Below are positions 12,223 through 25,407 of a stretch of 64,000 nucleotides of DNA, in pieces. The position numbers and the translations under genes are program-made. The DNA lies in NCBI GenBank assembly GCA_021613535.1, contig CP075493.1:6510001-6574000 (forward strand). Direction: 5' to 3'. Position 1 is the stretch's first letter; the number at the start of each line of letters is the position of its first letter. The DNA is from Adineta vaga. Lineage: Eukaryota > Rotifera. The notes under the pieces are model-generated. The model was not told where the DNA came from. It saw nothing but the letters and a program-made list of their open reading frames with translations, and searched no databases.

Positions 12223-15104
12223 TCAAAAAGCCGTCGTTCCATTCCATCCATTGAGAAAATACTGTTGACTATCGACAATAACCGATGTATGATGATAAGG
12301 ATGTTCTGGTTGATAATTATTTGTTGAAGAATAAAAATCAAGTTTATCAGATGAAAAATTCGGTTCATAATCAATCAAAGATAGATGATGATGGTGATGA
12401 TGATGATGTTCATTATCTAGACGTAATCGTTTATTATTAATATCATATGTTGATATTCTCTTCGGATCATAATAGATCGATTCATCGGAATGATGAAATG
12501 GATGCGAATAATTACTAGTTGCTGCTGCTGCATACAGTGCAAAATTCGAATAATTTGTTGGAGGATTCTGAGAATAATAAGGTTCATCTGTATTGTAACA
12601 GATTGTTGATGAGTAATCATCGGCTATCGCTGGATTCAGATCAGTTTTTGTCGAAGAAAATTTCCGTTGTTTAATAGAACGATTAGGTTTAAGAATTTTT
12701 GTACAACTACGATTTGATGTTGATGAAGATGTGGAATTTAAACTCGTATTTGTAGATGAACATTTTTCATTATCAAGTGAATTTGTCATCAATGTTTGAC
12801 TGGAACGAAGATAATCCGATGGAGATTTTTCAATTTGATCAATTGATAATTGCAAATGTTTAGCTTCGATGTCACTAAATTAGTTTTTTATATTGAATAC
12901 AATAAAATAAAATCTAAAAGAAATTTACCTAAGTGCATAATTTACACTGACAATAACTTCAGGACGTGATGATCGATTGTTATGAACTAGTGTTGCATAG
13001 CTTTGCACTAAAATTCAAGAAATGATTGTTTGATATAAAGAAATCAATAGATAGAACTTACTCCATATCCAACCGCCATTTTTTGCCAAAAAACGATAAT
13101 AACGAGTTGTCACTTGTCCTTTAGTAAGTACTAAACATAAATATTTCTTTTACTAATATGAATGATATTAAAGAAAAGCTTTTTATAACAATCAACTCTG
13201 AATATAAAAAAATATCTTATCAAACTACATCGTACATATTTCATTCTGACTATGAATAGAATAGACAACAGAGGATCGATCCTACAGCGATACTAAACTA
13301 TATATGTATATGAATTGCTACTCTACGTACAAAGTTGATGAGCCCATTTTAATGCCATTAAATCTTGTGTATGTACATAATGATACAAACTTCGATCGAC
13401 TAGATCTTGTGGTTCATATCCTGTTATTTGTAATACTCTATAATTAAACAATAGAACAAAATAAACATTCATGAGCATTCTCTTACCTCGAATCAAGAAA
13501 TAATAATTTCAAATCTTGACCAGCTCGAAACATAAACATATTTGAATAAAGGCGAATTTCTGTTATTGAACAACTCGGTAATGAATATCCGTAGGCAACA
13601 AGACCAACATTTTGATAACAACCATCACTAGTATTCATATTATTTGTTGGACCATAACATGATAATGTATCCAAATTAAATTGTTTGACTTTTAAATAAC
13701 CTGAACAATGAATAACTTTAAAACCACTTGCTGTAAGACCAGCATTTCGTTTTGGCAAAACACATTTCATTCGTATAAAAAAAGAACGTTCAATTTCATA
13801 TTCACTATTATTTGTGCAATATGTTGGCAAGGGTGCCGTTAAAACATTCGCCATTTCTTCATGATCAATTGGATGAATATATTCATAGATTGAATTTCCA
13901 GTTAATTCAACTTGAGATAAACCTAAATGGGTCGATGCTGTTTCAGAAATATACATAATTTTGCCATCAGGACCAATAACAAATAAAAATCCATCAAGAA
14001 TCTAATCGAAAGAAAATATCATAAACAAAAAGATCATCACATCATTCATTTAGAAATACTTGAGTTAATTGGCCATTGATTTCACGTTCAATTGTTGTTT
14101 GTGATAAGGATCTTGAACCCCATGTTCCACCAAGACCTATAATACATCGATATCAATATTCGATTTCCATTTATAATCAGGTAAATAGCGGTAACGAAAA
14201 AGCTCATCATCTATGTGTGAATTTTTCTTTTCAATATCTGATGCGTTACCGGAGAAAAACATCCGGATTCATTTTCAAACTGATCTGATCAAAGCAAGAA
14301 GAGAAGAAACGATTGGAACCAATATAATTTCATCTTCGTCGTCTTTTTAATATCTCGAGTTGTCATGCTCAGCAAACAAACTCTTGCCATTCTAATTGTT
14401 CCTCTTTCTCTCTCTCGAATTACACGAGAAAATGAATTCTTTTAATTTAATTAAAATGTATACACCCTCATCTATTGTGCTTATCTAATCATATCTATTA
14501 TTGATTCTAATATAAATATTTTTTGCTTTTCGAAAAATTCAATTTCATGAATCGTACGATTTAAATCAATAATATAGATTTTGATGTAATCATTTCTATT
14601 CAAACGAATATTAGTCAGGATGTAAATACAAACAAACAAACTATCAAATCGATTGATCTAAGCTTTAGCATTCGAAACACTCTTTTTTTTCTTCTTCTCT
14701 TCTCTCGTGTCGTTCGCACAGTTCATCGATGAGGCAAAACAATTCTAACGAATGTTGACTAGAACGTTGATTATACAATATTTAAGCAGTTCTTAGAATA
14801 TCAGTCATGGTTGAAAATGATGGCTAACAAAATTTGATTGATGAATATGTTAAAAATCTCAAGATTGTGTCAATGACATCATCATAGCGGGTGGAATATA
14901 TGAAAATTCGTTCAGGACCATTAACTTACCTTCGGGTATGATTGTACGCATTTTAAGATAACTTGTGGTTAATCGAATAACTGATGCTTTATCCAGTTGA
15001 TCAGTAATTGCATGTGGTAATGGTAAAAGTTTGGCTAATTCTAAGAATTCAGCATTTTCTTTTTCACGTCGACTTCTTGCTGCATTCTTCGATTTTTCTT
15101 TCAT
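12223..15104 (-). CDS. SIM: Single-minded-type bHLH-PAS transcription factor
   Basis: Nuclear bHLH-PAS regulator that pairs with ARNT/Tango; it is a midline and neural regulator in arthropods and vertebrates. Minus-strand exons: 15104-14930, 14136-14060, 14001-13487, 13437-13331, 13130-13062, 13007-12929, 12874-12223; phases close, 557 aa. The bHLH is residues 1-60: [20 protein letters not shown], then [21 protein letters not shown] starts near 85 ([19 protein letters not shown], then [17 protein letters not shown]) and PAS-B near 235 ([20 protein letters not shown]). Then [20 protein letters not shown] precedes a Ser/Asn-rich tail with eight His in a row. The PAS-A sequence favours SIM over trachealess/NPAS3. 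Start chosen because SIM proteins begin at this MKEKSKNAA. Intron 1 is about 790 nt; the others are short. Confidence 0.93.
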
Positions 15105-15657
15105 AGCTTCGATTCTATTCACAAGAAGAAGAAAAAAAAGGCAAATGATGAGTACGAAAAGCAACTAGTGAGAAAAACAATAATTAATCATAGGACAAGA
15201 AAAAAAAAGAGAAACTTGAACTCACACGAATTTGTGAAAAAGAATTGAAAATTAGAAAAGGTGTGACGATAAGGTAACGAATACTAATCTATCTATTGTC
15301 TTCGTTTAACCACAGGAGGTGTTTTTTCTCTCTTTTTCGAAGAATAACTTTACTTGTTGTCACATCGAAACTATAGACGCGTTGATGATCATGAAAATGA
15401 ATGAATTTATCTCGAATGAAGCAAAAAAAACGAGATTTGATAGAGAGAAAAAAAGAATCATCAGGAAACAAATTAGCATTGTTAACTAAAAAAAACGAGA
15501 GTTAGATATACTACTCGAATACATTCATGTCATTTAACACGCACACATCAGGTCTATTTTTATTTCAAAGAAGTTCAATATCTTTCTCTTGCGCTAATTG
15601 ACTCAATTTTATCAACGAAATTCAATGCTTGTTAAAAAGAGAAGAAAAGTACTTACT

Positions 15658-15684
15658 GGAAAAAGAAGAAGAAGAAGAAGAAGA
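15658..15684. repeat. GAA/TTC trinucleotide run
   Basis: Short imperfect (GAA)n run, purine-rich on the plus strand, in the single-minded upstream region. Confidence 0.8.
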
Positions 15685-15873
15685 TTTTGTCTTGGGATTG
15701 ATTAGTAAATAAAATAACAACGGTTTATTAATATGATGCACATGAAATGTCTGTCATTTTTTTCTCTTTCTATTGCTCGTTTCATTCTTGGGTGAGAAGA
15801 TTTGTTTTATCTATGTCCGTTATACTTGCATTTCTATTCGTTCTTTTCCTCTCTCTCACTCTCTTTCTCTCAA

Positions 15874-15897
15874 GTGTGTGTGTGTGCGCGCGCGCGC
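15874..15897. repeat. (GT)n(GC)n alternating purine-pyrimidine tract
   Basis: 24 bp of GT dinucleotides running directly into CG/GC dinucleotides, about 0.8 kb upstream of single-minded. The strict purine-pyrimidine alternation is the classic Z-DNA-prone composition. Confidence 0.85.
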
Positions 15898-18800
15898 CTC
15901 ATATTGATAGGCTCGTATTCGTTCACGATATCAAGCATTTCTTTCTTTTTTTTTTTTATTAAATTAAACTTGTAAGTAAGAACAGTGATTGATCAAAAGT
16001 TATCGTGACAACTTTTACGCGAGTGCGAGTAAAGAATACGATTTATTTTCTCAACTATTACTGTTTTTAAACTGAATGACTTTCTTCTAATGATCCTATA
16101 TATATATGTTTAAAGGTAATGTAATAAATATAGAATAAGATAAAGTATATAGAAAATTGGCATGTGCTCTTCGTATAATTGACCTTTCAGATCTAATATC
16201 TCTCGCACTTGAGCATGACGAAATCTCGTTAAGCTATAAATGAAGATGAATAGTTTATTTGTCTGCTCTATCTCTTTTCAGTAGCATTTCTCTGACTGTT
16301 TTTGATTGATTTATTCAAAAGTATAATGTTAACTTTTCTCACATCAATCGAATACATGTATCGGCAATGATAAATAAAGAAAAGGAATTAGAAGGAGATT
16401 AATGCAATGAACTAACAAGTTGAACTTGAAAACAAAACAAACGGTAGTTCAATCTCTTAACAAACGAACACAATATTCATTACCTTTTTTGTTCAAAATT
16501 TCTTATACAATTACTTGAACTATTTTAAAAAAGAAGTTTTTTTTCTTAACTCCATGGTTTTTTTCCCTATATATCTGATTACAATAGACACAGTATTTTG
16601 CATATATTATAAAATCTTGTTGTTTTGACATTAACACATCAGAGAATGTTTGTCAATTGAAAAACAGAGCTACCTATATAGATGACAACGATGAAAAGTA
16701 AATATTAAGATTTCAATAAAAAGAGAGCATTGATCAATCGAGCTAGTCATAGATTAAGAGAAAGTCAACATAATTATTACAGAAGAGAATATAGATGAAC
16801 GAAACGCGTGGCAGACAAAATATTCTATGGGTTTGAAATTTGCATGCGAATCACTTGAACAATATATACGTTGAAGCAATTATTTTTTATTACTGAAATT
16901 TAATCAGAAAGGAAATTTCATTAATTTACATTTTGTATGGACAAGTTTTTTCACAAATGTTAGATGAAAAATCATGGCTGTTCAAAAATCTAAAGTGAGA
17001 TACATCGGCGTGATCTACAATTTGCTTTATTTGATTGATGAACAAGGACATTCATTTTCTGCTAGAAGAATAAGCATCCGTATCCTTTACCGAGAGGACG
17101 CTGATCGTTCAATAACGACTTTATGTATGTACATACGTATATCCTGAAGAGGGATCCACTTATTGATAGATATTTAAGAGCATAAACTTTTATGAAATAA
17201 CTATAGATTCATCATGATGCTTTTTGGATGAAGAAAACTCAATCGATTCTGATTTAGATAGTGAGTAAATGATGGACATTTGATAAAATGTAAGGTGAAA
17301 TTCCTGTTTAGTTAACTTGTTTTGCGAATTGTAATTAATTTATATGAATCTACAAAGTATTGAGTATATGGATTTTAAAGCTAAAAATAGATCATGTTTC
17401 CTCGTGTAATGTAGCATCGATAAACAATTAGAATGAAAAAAAAGAATAATCAATCATCCAGAAGTCACGTTCTGTCATTATTCTTACTTCTCAAAATGTA
17501 GTTAAAAGATCAGTCATTATTAAACGATTAAGTCATTAGTACAAACTCAAACAGCGACTAAAATATTATTGGTAAATACGAGTGTATAAATCTTTCTAAT
17601 TGATCAAATAGTAACTAGTTAAAAAACCATTTTGAAAAAGTTTTCAATTGAACTGAAAGACTTCTCAATTGTGACAAAATTAACCATTAATAATCTTTCA
17701 GAAGTTATTTCTCATGAATTGAAATAAATTCAACGCTCTCATTCCATCTTCATTGATCAAAAAAAAGATCATAATCGAAACTTCTGAAGTCGATTTCGAG
17801 CAGATGATGTTGGTTAAAAATTCAGCAAAAAATAAAGTAGAAATAAGTACTATACCTGTCAATATCATTGGCAATCATGTTTGTCTCGTCACTCGAATGC
17901 ATTTGATGAATAAATGTTCTATTATCGTTGTTTGTATCGATCATCGGTTTTTCGTGCTTCAACATAGAAATGATCAGTAAGAAGATTTTTGTGTACAGCA
18001 CACAATCACATGATGATTGTATTCAAGTAAACAATCGTTGGTTGATTGCTCGTTTAACTAGTTTGTCAAAATAGTGTTGTCGACGAATCACGTTCGACAA
18101 AGTTCAACGTCCGTTCTCTATTTAGCTGTTTAACTTTTGTTTTACCGCTAATGGGGAAAGGGAAGAGACTTATTATTCTCTCTCTCTCTTTCACTTTTCT
18201 TCCGATAGAAAAAAGAAGACTAATGACAATATTTAATCTCTAGCAAAGGGGCGGAGTACACACATAGACATAATGAACACAAAAGAAAGAGAAGATGAGG
18301 AAAAAAGTTGATTTTCTACCAATCATATACAAGAGAATTGACCAATGAAAGGAACGAAGAATTTAATATCAATGAGAAAATAATTATGTTGAATTTCTTC
18401 TGAAAAGATTTTATTTCATCTCCAACTCACACTATGGTCATATCGAGTAAATATGACACCGCGATAGTAGTATCATCATCATTAAATGTTCATTCTTCTC
18501 TTGTTGATTGAACATGACAAATTCTTAATGTCTTTTGCTTACCTACGAAATTGCGAAAGAGAAAGAACGAGAGAACATTAGAAATTTCTTGCTTCTTTAG
18601 ATGTTGAATGTGAAATGGGAAACTGTTTGTCAACCATTTACCTATGCCATCAATTGTATGATTTCTCTTACGATACGATATGTGACACAAACAGGATGTA
18701 GAAAGTTTAAACATCCGTTGTTTAGGGAAAAACATATTCTCCGGAAAGCTAATATGGATAACACTTCTTCACACCTAAATATTATCAATTGTAATTATCA

Positions 18801-19079
18801 CAATAATAACAAAAAAGGAACTTCTTAAATTTTCTTCTTCTACTATCAGACAACAAGATGAAGTTTATCATTAGATTCCGAGAAAGAATGACATCATTCA
18901 ATTAAACTTCGTATGTCAAAATGGTATAGGTATAGTAAAATCCAGATGAATACAATGATCAACTTCATTGAAAGTTTTTAATATGTCCGATCTTATATGT
19001 TTCATTAGGAAATAATGAAAACAGAAATTCAATTATGAATATGAAGATTCAACAACATAGAAAGTAATTTTATTCTGTA

Positions 19080-22000
19080 TTATGAATTGTTTACAGAAGA
19101 ATGACAAAAAGCACAAATATCAACATGAGCCATTTCATTTTCTAATGCTCGATGTTTACATGCTGGACAGATCCAAAAAGCATATTCAATAATTGGTCGA
19201 CCCGTTACAATACATGGTGGAAAACGCCAGTCACACGATGGACAATTTAAACACCTAAACATACAAAATTTTATCATCAAGATATCAAAAAATCGACTCA
19301 GAATTCATTCTATGAGTGAAAAGTGTATTAAATTCCTATTTCTACTAAACATTCATTTGATTACATACCAATCATTAATTCTATTGCTACATTGTGGACA
19401 TTGTCCCGAGAGTAAAGGACGTTTGTCTTTTGGTTGCGAACTAAAAGATTAATAATAAAAGTAAAAAAAGATGATGTCTTAAGAGAATAAAATAAAATGT
19501 ATATATACACACACAAAAGAAATAGAATTAACAGAATCAAAGAGATTTACTAAAATATCCTTTAATTCCAACGACAAATGTTACGAGTATTGTCATAATT
19601 AAAACTCCAATAATCATACCACCAAAAACATAAGTAAGAATTAAATTCGTATGTAAACGATTCGATCGTCTTCTTGCTTCATCTTGAAATTTTTCATTAT
19701 TCTTTTTTAATAGTTGTCGAATTTTTAATGATTGAAATAGACATACGATGCCAGCGATCATCCAAAAACAAGTTATACAAGCAAATAATGATGCTTTAAA
19801 ATAATCTTTTATAGGTGCTTCTTGAATGATCGGATGTTTTTTTGTCGAAGATTTTTTCTTATCAAAACAATAAGATCGATCAGATTTTGGTGATGATTCC
19901 ATTATTGGTACTCGATAATCTTCTTGATCATTTCGATAGGAATTGCTTTCAAAAACATGATTTATATAAGAATTCTTCTCCAAATTTTGTACTTGAAGTG
20001 GTTGTTGATTAGATTGTTTCATTGATAAATGGCAAATCGAACGTGACTTGTCGTGCAATACTTTCTTTTCAATACGAAAAAGAAGAAGAAGAAGAAGAAA
20101 AAAACAGCAGAAGATAATAACATTACAAAAGGTGCGAAGAAATAAAAAGAAAAAGAAAAAGAAAAAGAAAATAGCAAAAAACGATCTTGATCTAGTATTT
20201 TTCTTCTCTTTCTTTTCGATTGTAATCTCTTGACATACCTAAGAAAGATTTGAAAGGCCAATTTTTGATATTCTTTTCGATCTTCTTCATTTATTGATGG
20301 ATCATCTTCAAGTTTAAGAAAAGCTTTACTTGCTGTATTAAATGCACCACATGATGTTGCACAAAGTGCTAAATATGAAATTAAAAACAATTGATTAATA
20401 GTTTTGTCCCTCAAGGTAATCGAACTACGAAAAACAAAGATTCTTATCAAGTACCTATAAGATTGTAAATTGTTTGAACAGGAAGAATGTCTTCATATTC
20501 AGTTAAAGTAAGTGCACATCGTAATGCTCCATCGGCATTATTCGTTTTATATTGTTGTTGAGCAAGTATATAGAAATGATAGGCTTCAGCAGGACGCCAA
20601 ACATTATCGAGTAATTGTGTATCAGATACACCACCTGAACCTGTTGTTTCTTCTGTTAATAAACCTTGTAGAGCTTCTGATGCCTAAATAAGAATATTTT
20701 TTTCCAAAATTTATTCGAACAAGTTATGAAATACATACTGATATAGCTGCCGTCGATTTCTTTTCCTTTCGTGATGTTGTTTTCATTGCTGTACGATATT
20801 TTTCAATAAGTAATCCACATAGAATATACATTTTTTTCTTCATTAATAATGGATGATTTTCTTTACTATGATTTTCTGCAATCTAAATATGTCGAGATCG
20901 AACGAAAGAAACTTGTCTATGAGATCTAATACAGATGCTTACTTCATAGAGAATTTTTGCAGCTTCTAAATAATTCGCAGATTTTTTATATAATTCAATT
21001 GCATCGAATGGTTTATTTTGGCTAAGTAATGTTTTAGCTTGACGAGTTAATAATGTTTTAACATCATTCATATTATATTGACGAGCTAATTCAATACCCA
21101 TATCCCATTGACTGAATTCAATACACATTTGAACAGCTTCTTGTATTCGATTGCACTAAATAATAAGATAAATTTTCTTATCTTTCTTTAAATAAAGTTT
21201 ATTTTAAAGTTTCTTACTCGTTTATATGCATTAACAGCTTGATCAGAAAGACCAACACTTCCAAACGTATCGCCAATTGGCTATAGGATATAATGATGAA
21301 AAATAATGATCAATGAAAAAACAAGGTCTACTTTAAGTAATGGATCATTATCTTGTAATGATTGACTAAGTTTTTGTAGAGCAACATAATCTTCTGTTAA
21401 AGCATAACAACGATATGCTTGAGAATTATTTCCACTTTGTTCATAATACTTTGCTGCTGTAGCCCTGAAAGAGTATGGAATGTTTAAAAAAATAAATACA
21501 ACGAAATCAAACGTACCATTGTTGACGATCAAAATAAAAGTCACCTAATTCATTCCATGCTTCGTTTTGCATTGCATCACTTGCTACCGCACCTGATTGA
21601 AGAATTTGTACAACACGAAACCAATCACCTAATTTTCGACGTAATTGATAAGCTAAATCTCTAAAGAAAATTTAATCATTTAATCAGTTGTCGGATTTTT
21701 CGAATTATCAAATATACTTTCGATCCATATCTATATAGATCTTTTCGACTTCTTCGTCATGCTTGAGAAATGCTGCAATTTCTGCACGTTTAAATTGTTC
21801 TCCCTGTAGAAAAGTCAACAAATTATTTTTATCGAAAAATTCGTTTGAAAAATAAGTATTCACTTGAAATTGTTGTAAACGTCGTAAGAATTGTAAACCA
21901 TAATAATCATGAATTTTAACAAAAGCATGTTCAGCGACTTTTATATCTAAATGATTTAATGCTGCTTCTCCAAGTGCACGCCTAAAATCCAAATTTTTTC

Positions 22001-24843
22001 TCTATTAATTTATTCATAAGAAAATGTTTACCATAATTGTGGATGTGGATCTTTCTCGATCAAAGTGCTCACTTGTTCTAATGGTAATTTTTCACAAGCT
22101 GTTTTCATATCTCTCAATATCTTAAGAAACAAAATAAAGATAAACATTATTTATGGAACTAATTTTACTTTATTGTCATAAATTGTTAGATAATCTGCTG
22201 ATGGAGCTTGAACACCTCGTAAATGCATTTTCATAATTTCATCCAACATAACAACTTTAACTTGTAGATTACTATAATCACATACATAACCTGAACAAGG
22301 TACAGCTTCTTCGGTTTCTGTTCCACGTACAAATGAGATTTTTGTTTTTTCCATAATTGCAAATGAATCCGGAAGATCCTAAAAGAAATTGATTAGAAAA
22401 TTCTATAGAAAAGAAGAACTTACATTAGCCCAAACAACATTCCAAACATCACTTTTTTTAAAATTTGTTATATCATCTCGTGGTTCTTTACTTTCCATGT
22501 CAATTAACATACAATTTCCATTCGTATCAATCACAGACATTAATCTATACAATAATCATTAAGTGAATAAAGTTTAAAAATCAATCAAATACAAACGTTG
22601 CTATTGAATTCAGTGCAATTTTACTGATACGAAATTGACATTCAATCTTTTCCATTAAAGAACATGCTGGAAGAGAATAACGAAGTACAAGACCAGATAA
22701 TCGAGCCTAGACGATTTATTTTTAATTCATAAGAATCACATTCAATCTAACTTACCACAAAAATCCATTTATCTGATCCACATACACTTGTGATTGGATC
22801 ATCCGTTTCCTATGAACAAAGAAAAAAATGTCCAGATACGAAATCAATAGGTTATCGTTTACCATGCTGTCTACATTTGCCATTAGACTCAATTGAAGTT
22901 CATCACCATGTCGAACTGTAGCTGGATCGTCAATTTGAATGAATCTGTAATCATCAGAGTCCTCAAATCAGTCTTCTCAACAACTGTCCTTACCGTTCGA
23001 ATGGTTGTTTTTTCACCATTTGCGCTCCAACAAAACCACCAATACCCCAAATGAAAATTAATGATTTCGCTGCAATAATTGCATAACTTTGCGTTACACA
23101 AATATGTACCGGTTGAAATGGAACATATTTGGATTCAATAGTAACACCAATTGCATTACATAATAAGATAACATGTGTATCGGGAACTGTACTATTTACT
23201 GGTGGTGCTACATGTTCAACAAGAGCTCCAATACAACAATATGAACCATAACCACCAATACCTAATAAATTTCGAACGTATCGATAATGAACCTTGAATA
23301 GAGAGTAGAGGATTATTTTTATTTGAATAAACAATCGTATACTTCATTTGTTTTGTTATTCCAAAAGACGACAATATGTTCGGGTCGAGTACATGTATAG
23401 AATGAATAGATTACTGTATCTTGAATATAACACCACTATGGATAAAAAAATCAAGATAAAATGAGAATATAGAAGAAGAAAGTATTACCTTATAATCTAA
23501 TCGACAATTAGCAAAATAGATAAAATTATCAATTGCAATTACAAGTCGAAGTGAATGAGCTTCCCATGCACAATCAGAAATACTTTTTCCAGTGACTTTT
23601 AATGAACGTAAATGCTACAAAAAAGAATTCTTTCAAAATTCAATTTTTCCATCACTTTTTTCTCATCTACCTCTCCCCATGGTGTATAGAAATTAACAAA
23701 ATTATGTGTTTTATCTCCTGTTGCTTGATAACCAGCAACAGCTAACATTGAACCATTATCATTCCATTTAACAGATACAACATGCATATCAACATCCAGA
23801 ATAATTGGTGATGGATCATCTTCTCTAGTCATTAATTGCATTGCACCGTTTTCATAACATATTACCAAACTTTTGCTATTGGCAGACATTAGACCATTAC
23901 TACCATCGTACCATTGAATAGCAGCAATTTCAGCAGATGGAACACCTTCACGAATACAAAAGATTTGTATTGGAGCCTGACAAAAAGAAAAATGTTTTTT
24001 TAAAAATACTTATCAATAAGTTCTTTGTCTTTAACGTACGATATAATTAAGTTTAACGTCATATACTTGAATTTCACCACGAACAAAACCAAATAGTAAT
24101 AGACGACTATCAGGCGACCACTACAATAGAAAAAACAATATCATTCATTCATAGTTAAAAAGACATCTTAATCTAGGACGATTGTTTTACTTCAACTTTT
24201 GCTAATTTATTTTTTAAACTTTTCCCAGCTATTCGTGATCCTTCAACTGATCCAATAATAACATTTCCTAAATAGAATAAGACAAATATATATATATAAA
24301 CAAAAATACTTTTGGTATTTTAGTTACCATCTTCATGTCCAATACAAATCATTTGTCCACTAGAAAGAAAAACGATAATTATCGCAATATAATTCCATAA
24401 AAACTAACGTAGAATTCCATTTCATATCACTAATACGATTTTTCGTTCGATTATTAAGCATATCTTGAACGAATTCATTCTGAGGACCATCAACCCAAAC
24501 AATAACTGTACCACTAGCATCAGCAGTTGTTAATTTTCCAAACCGTTCATTCCATGCAATACTTGATATAGCACTTGAATGACCTTCTAATGTTTGATTT
24601 TTTGTTAATTGTGCTTGTCCAGCAACACCACGTGCACGTGCATCTCCATCTAAATAATTTCATTTATTTTTAAAGGTAATAATGAGTAGATTCATTCTTA
24701 CCTTCAGGTATTTCTAACTTAAGAACTTTAACAAGACCATCAGCACAACCAGCTGAAACGTAGCCATCTACTGCATTCCATCCACATTTTGTTACTGGCG
24801 TTTCGCCAGGCATTGCAATACGTTTAGCCAAATGAACAAACAT
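19080..24843 (-). CDS. WDR35: WDR35 / IFT121, intraflagellar transport complex A subunit
   Basis: IFT-A core subunit for retrograde ciliary transport and ciliary membrane-protein entry. It spans about 26 minus-strand exons from 24843-24702 to 19440-19369 and 19254-19080, with short introns. The N-terminus (MFVHLAKRIAMPGE, then GWNAVDGYVSAGCADGLVKVLKLE) matches the WDR35 start. WD40 segments follow: NQTLEGHSSAISSIAWNERFG, LTTADASGTVIVW, VDMHVVSVKWNDNGSMLAVAG and FVNFYTPWGE. Then come TPR-like helices (ALGEAALNHLDIKVAEHAFVK, AEIAAFLKHDEEVEKIYIDMD, DAIELYKKSANYLEAAKILYE). The C-terminus is a Cys-rich zinc module (CPQC, CPSCDW, PPCIVTGRPIIEYAFWICPAC, CAFCHSSV), as in WDR35. All junctions checked keep frame, so it looks intact. 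One 798-nt intron (19441-20238) contains another gene. The start lies 240 bp from the ATP synthase epsilon start. Confidence 0.93.
19537..20022 (-). CDS. Dispanin/CD225-like two-TM protein nested in a WDR35 intron
   Basis: Single-exon ORF of 161 aa lying wholly inside the 798-nt WDR35 intron (19441-20238), same strand. The first ATG in frame is at 20022 (MKQSNQQPLQVQ). The N-terminal 85 residues are polar. Then KDYFKASLFACITCFWMIAG opens TM1, a basic loop follows (SLKIRQLLKKNNEKF, EARRRSNRLH), and TM2 is YVFGGMIIGVLIMTILVTFVV. This two-TM arrangement with a conserved acidic/polar entry and a small basic loop resembles dispanins (CD225 family: IFITM, PRRT2, SynDIG). It has its own stop and a frame unrelated to the host, so it is not an alternative WDR35 exon in any obvious way. 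The family call is by pattern only; function unknown. Confidence 0.65.
   Translation of the reverse strand: MKQSNQQPLQVQNLEKNSYINHVFESNSYRNDQEDYRVPIMESSPKSDRSYCFDKKKSSTKKHPIIQEAPIKDYFKASLFACITCFWMIAGIVCLFQSLKIRQLLKKNNEKFQDEARRRSNRLHTNLILTYVFGGMIIGVLIMTILVTFVVGIKGYFSKSL
20080..20175. repeat. Purine-rich AAG/AAAAAG tract
   Basis: Plus strand is almost all A and G, with (GAA)n then (AAAAAG)n units. On the minus strand this is a long polypyrimidine run upstream of the nested dispanin ORF and inside the WDR35 intron, so it could serve as a splice tract or promoter element. Confidence 0.8.
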
Positions 24844-25082
24844 GATTTAATTGAACTATGTTCTAAAATAAAAACTGACTGTGACGAGTCGTTTCTTCTT
24901 CTTCTTCTATGCCATAAGAATCGATAAATATGCTTTTGTATCCTAACAACGATGCCTATCTTTGCCATTATATGATTGGTGGATGTTTTCTCCAATAGAA
25001 AAGATGTATAAATGTTTAGTGGTGTATGTATGGAAGGATCGTTTATTTTGTTTTTTTCGCTTCACTTTCAAACACAATCAAC
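24844..25082. promoter_or_regulatory. Shared upstream region of WDR35 (-) and ATP synthase epsilon (+)
   Basis: 239 bp between divergent start codons. On the minus strand TTTTATTTTAG ends at 24863-24864, 19 nt before the WDR35 ATG, and looks like a splice acceptor. A bidirectional promoter is inferred from spacing alone. Confidence 0.5.
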
Positions 25083-25407
25083 ATGCAGTATTGGCGTTTA
25101 GCTGGTTTAAAGTTCGTTTTATTTCGAAATTTCAATTGATATATTCATATTTTTAACTATAGTTATATTCAATATTCGGCAGTGTGCGCACGTACACTTC
25201 GTCGTTGTCTAAAATCATCTGCAGCAAAAGAAGCAATGAAACGTGAAGAATCATATGTTCGCGTTAATAAGTGGCAAGGTGGAAAACTCACCGATCTACT
25301 TCATCCAGCTAGTAAGCGAATCAACGATATTCTTTTATTTAAATCAATACATCTTGTCATACTTCTTCGTTTCTTTTTTTTGTTTAGAAGCAGAACAAAC
25401 ATCATAG
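25083..25407 (+). CDS. ATP5F1E: ATP synthase subunit epsilon, mitochondrial
   Basis: Small subunit of the F1 central stalk in mitochondria. Exons 25083-25111, 25163-25311, 25388-25407; phases close, 65 aa. The start MQYWRLAGLNYIQYSAVCAR follows the family pattern M.AYWRQAGLSYIRYSQICAK, and VCARTLRRCLK continues the helix. The C-terminus (KWQGGKLTDLLHPA, then KAEQTS) is longer than the roughly 51-aa vertebrate protein. The first donor reads GTTCGT, which is weak, but it is the only one that gives the conserved frame. As usual for this subunit, no separate cleavable presequence is apparent. Confidence 0.85.

Larger units (their letters stand above)
15105..19079. promoter_or_regulatory. Long noncoding region upstream of single-minded
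   Basis: About 4 kb without a supportable gene, between the single-minded start and the WDR35 stop. It holds the single-minded 5' region: an acceptor-like AG at 15115-15116, 11 nt before the ATG, and further pyrimidine tracts on the minus strand. Short simple repeats occur. The few ORFs present (for example 17753-17980) have AT-biased composition and no family resemblance. Its size against the compact genes suggests regulatory DNA, by inference only. Confidence 0.45.

Noticed and set aside
17753-17980. 75-codon plus-strand ORF in the single-minded upstream region
   Set aside because: AT-biased composition, no family motif, no splice context; likely chance.
18601-18828. 75-codon plus-strand ORF before the WDR35 3' end
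   Set aside because: No family resemblance; overlaps an equally open antisense frame.
20023-20058. Longer start for the nested dispanin ORF
   Set aside because: The upstream codon at 20058 is TTG; the first ATG is at 20022.
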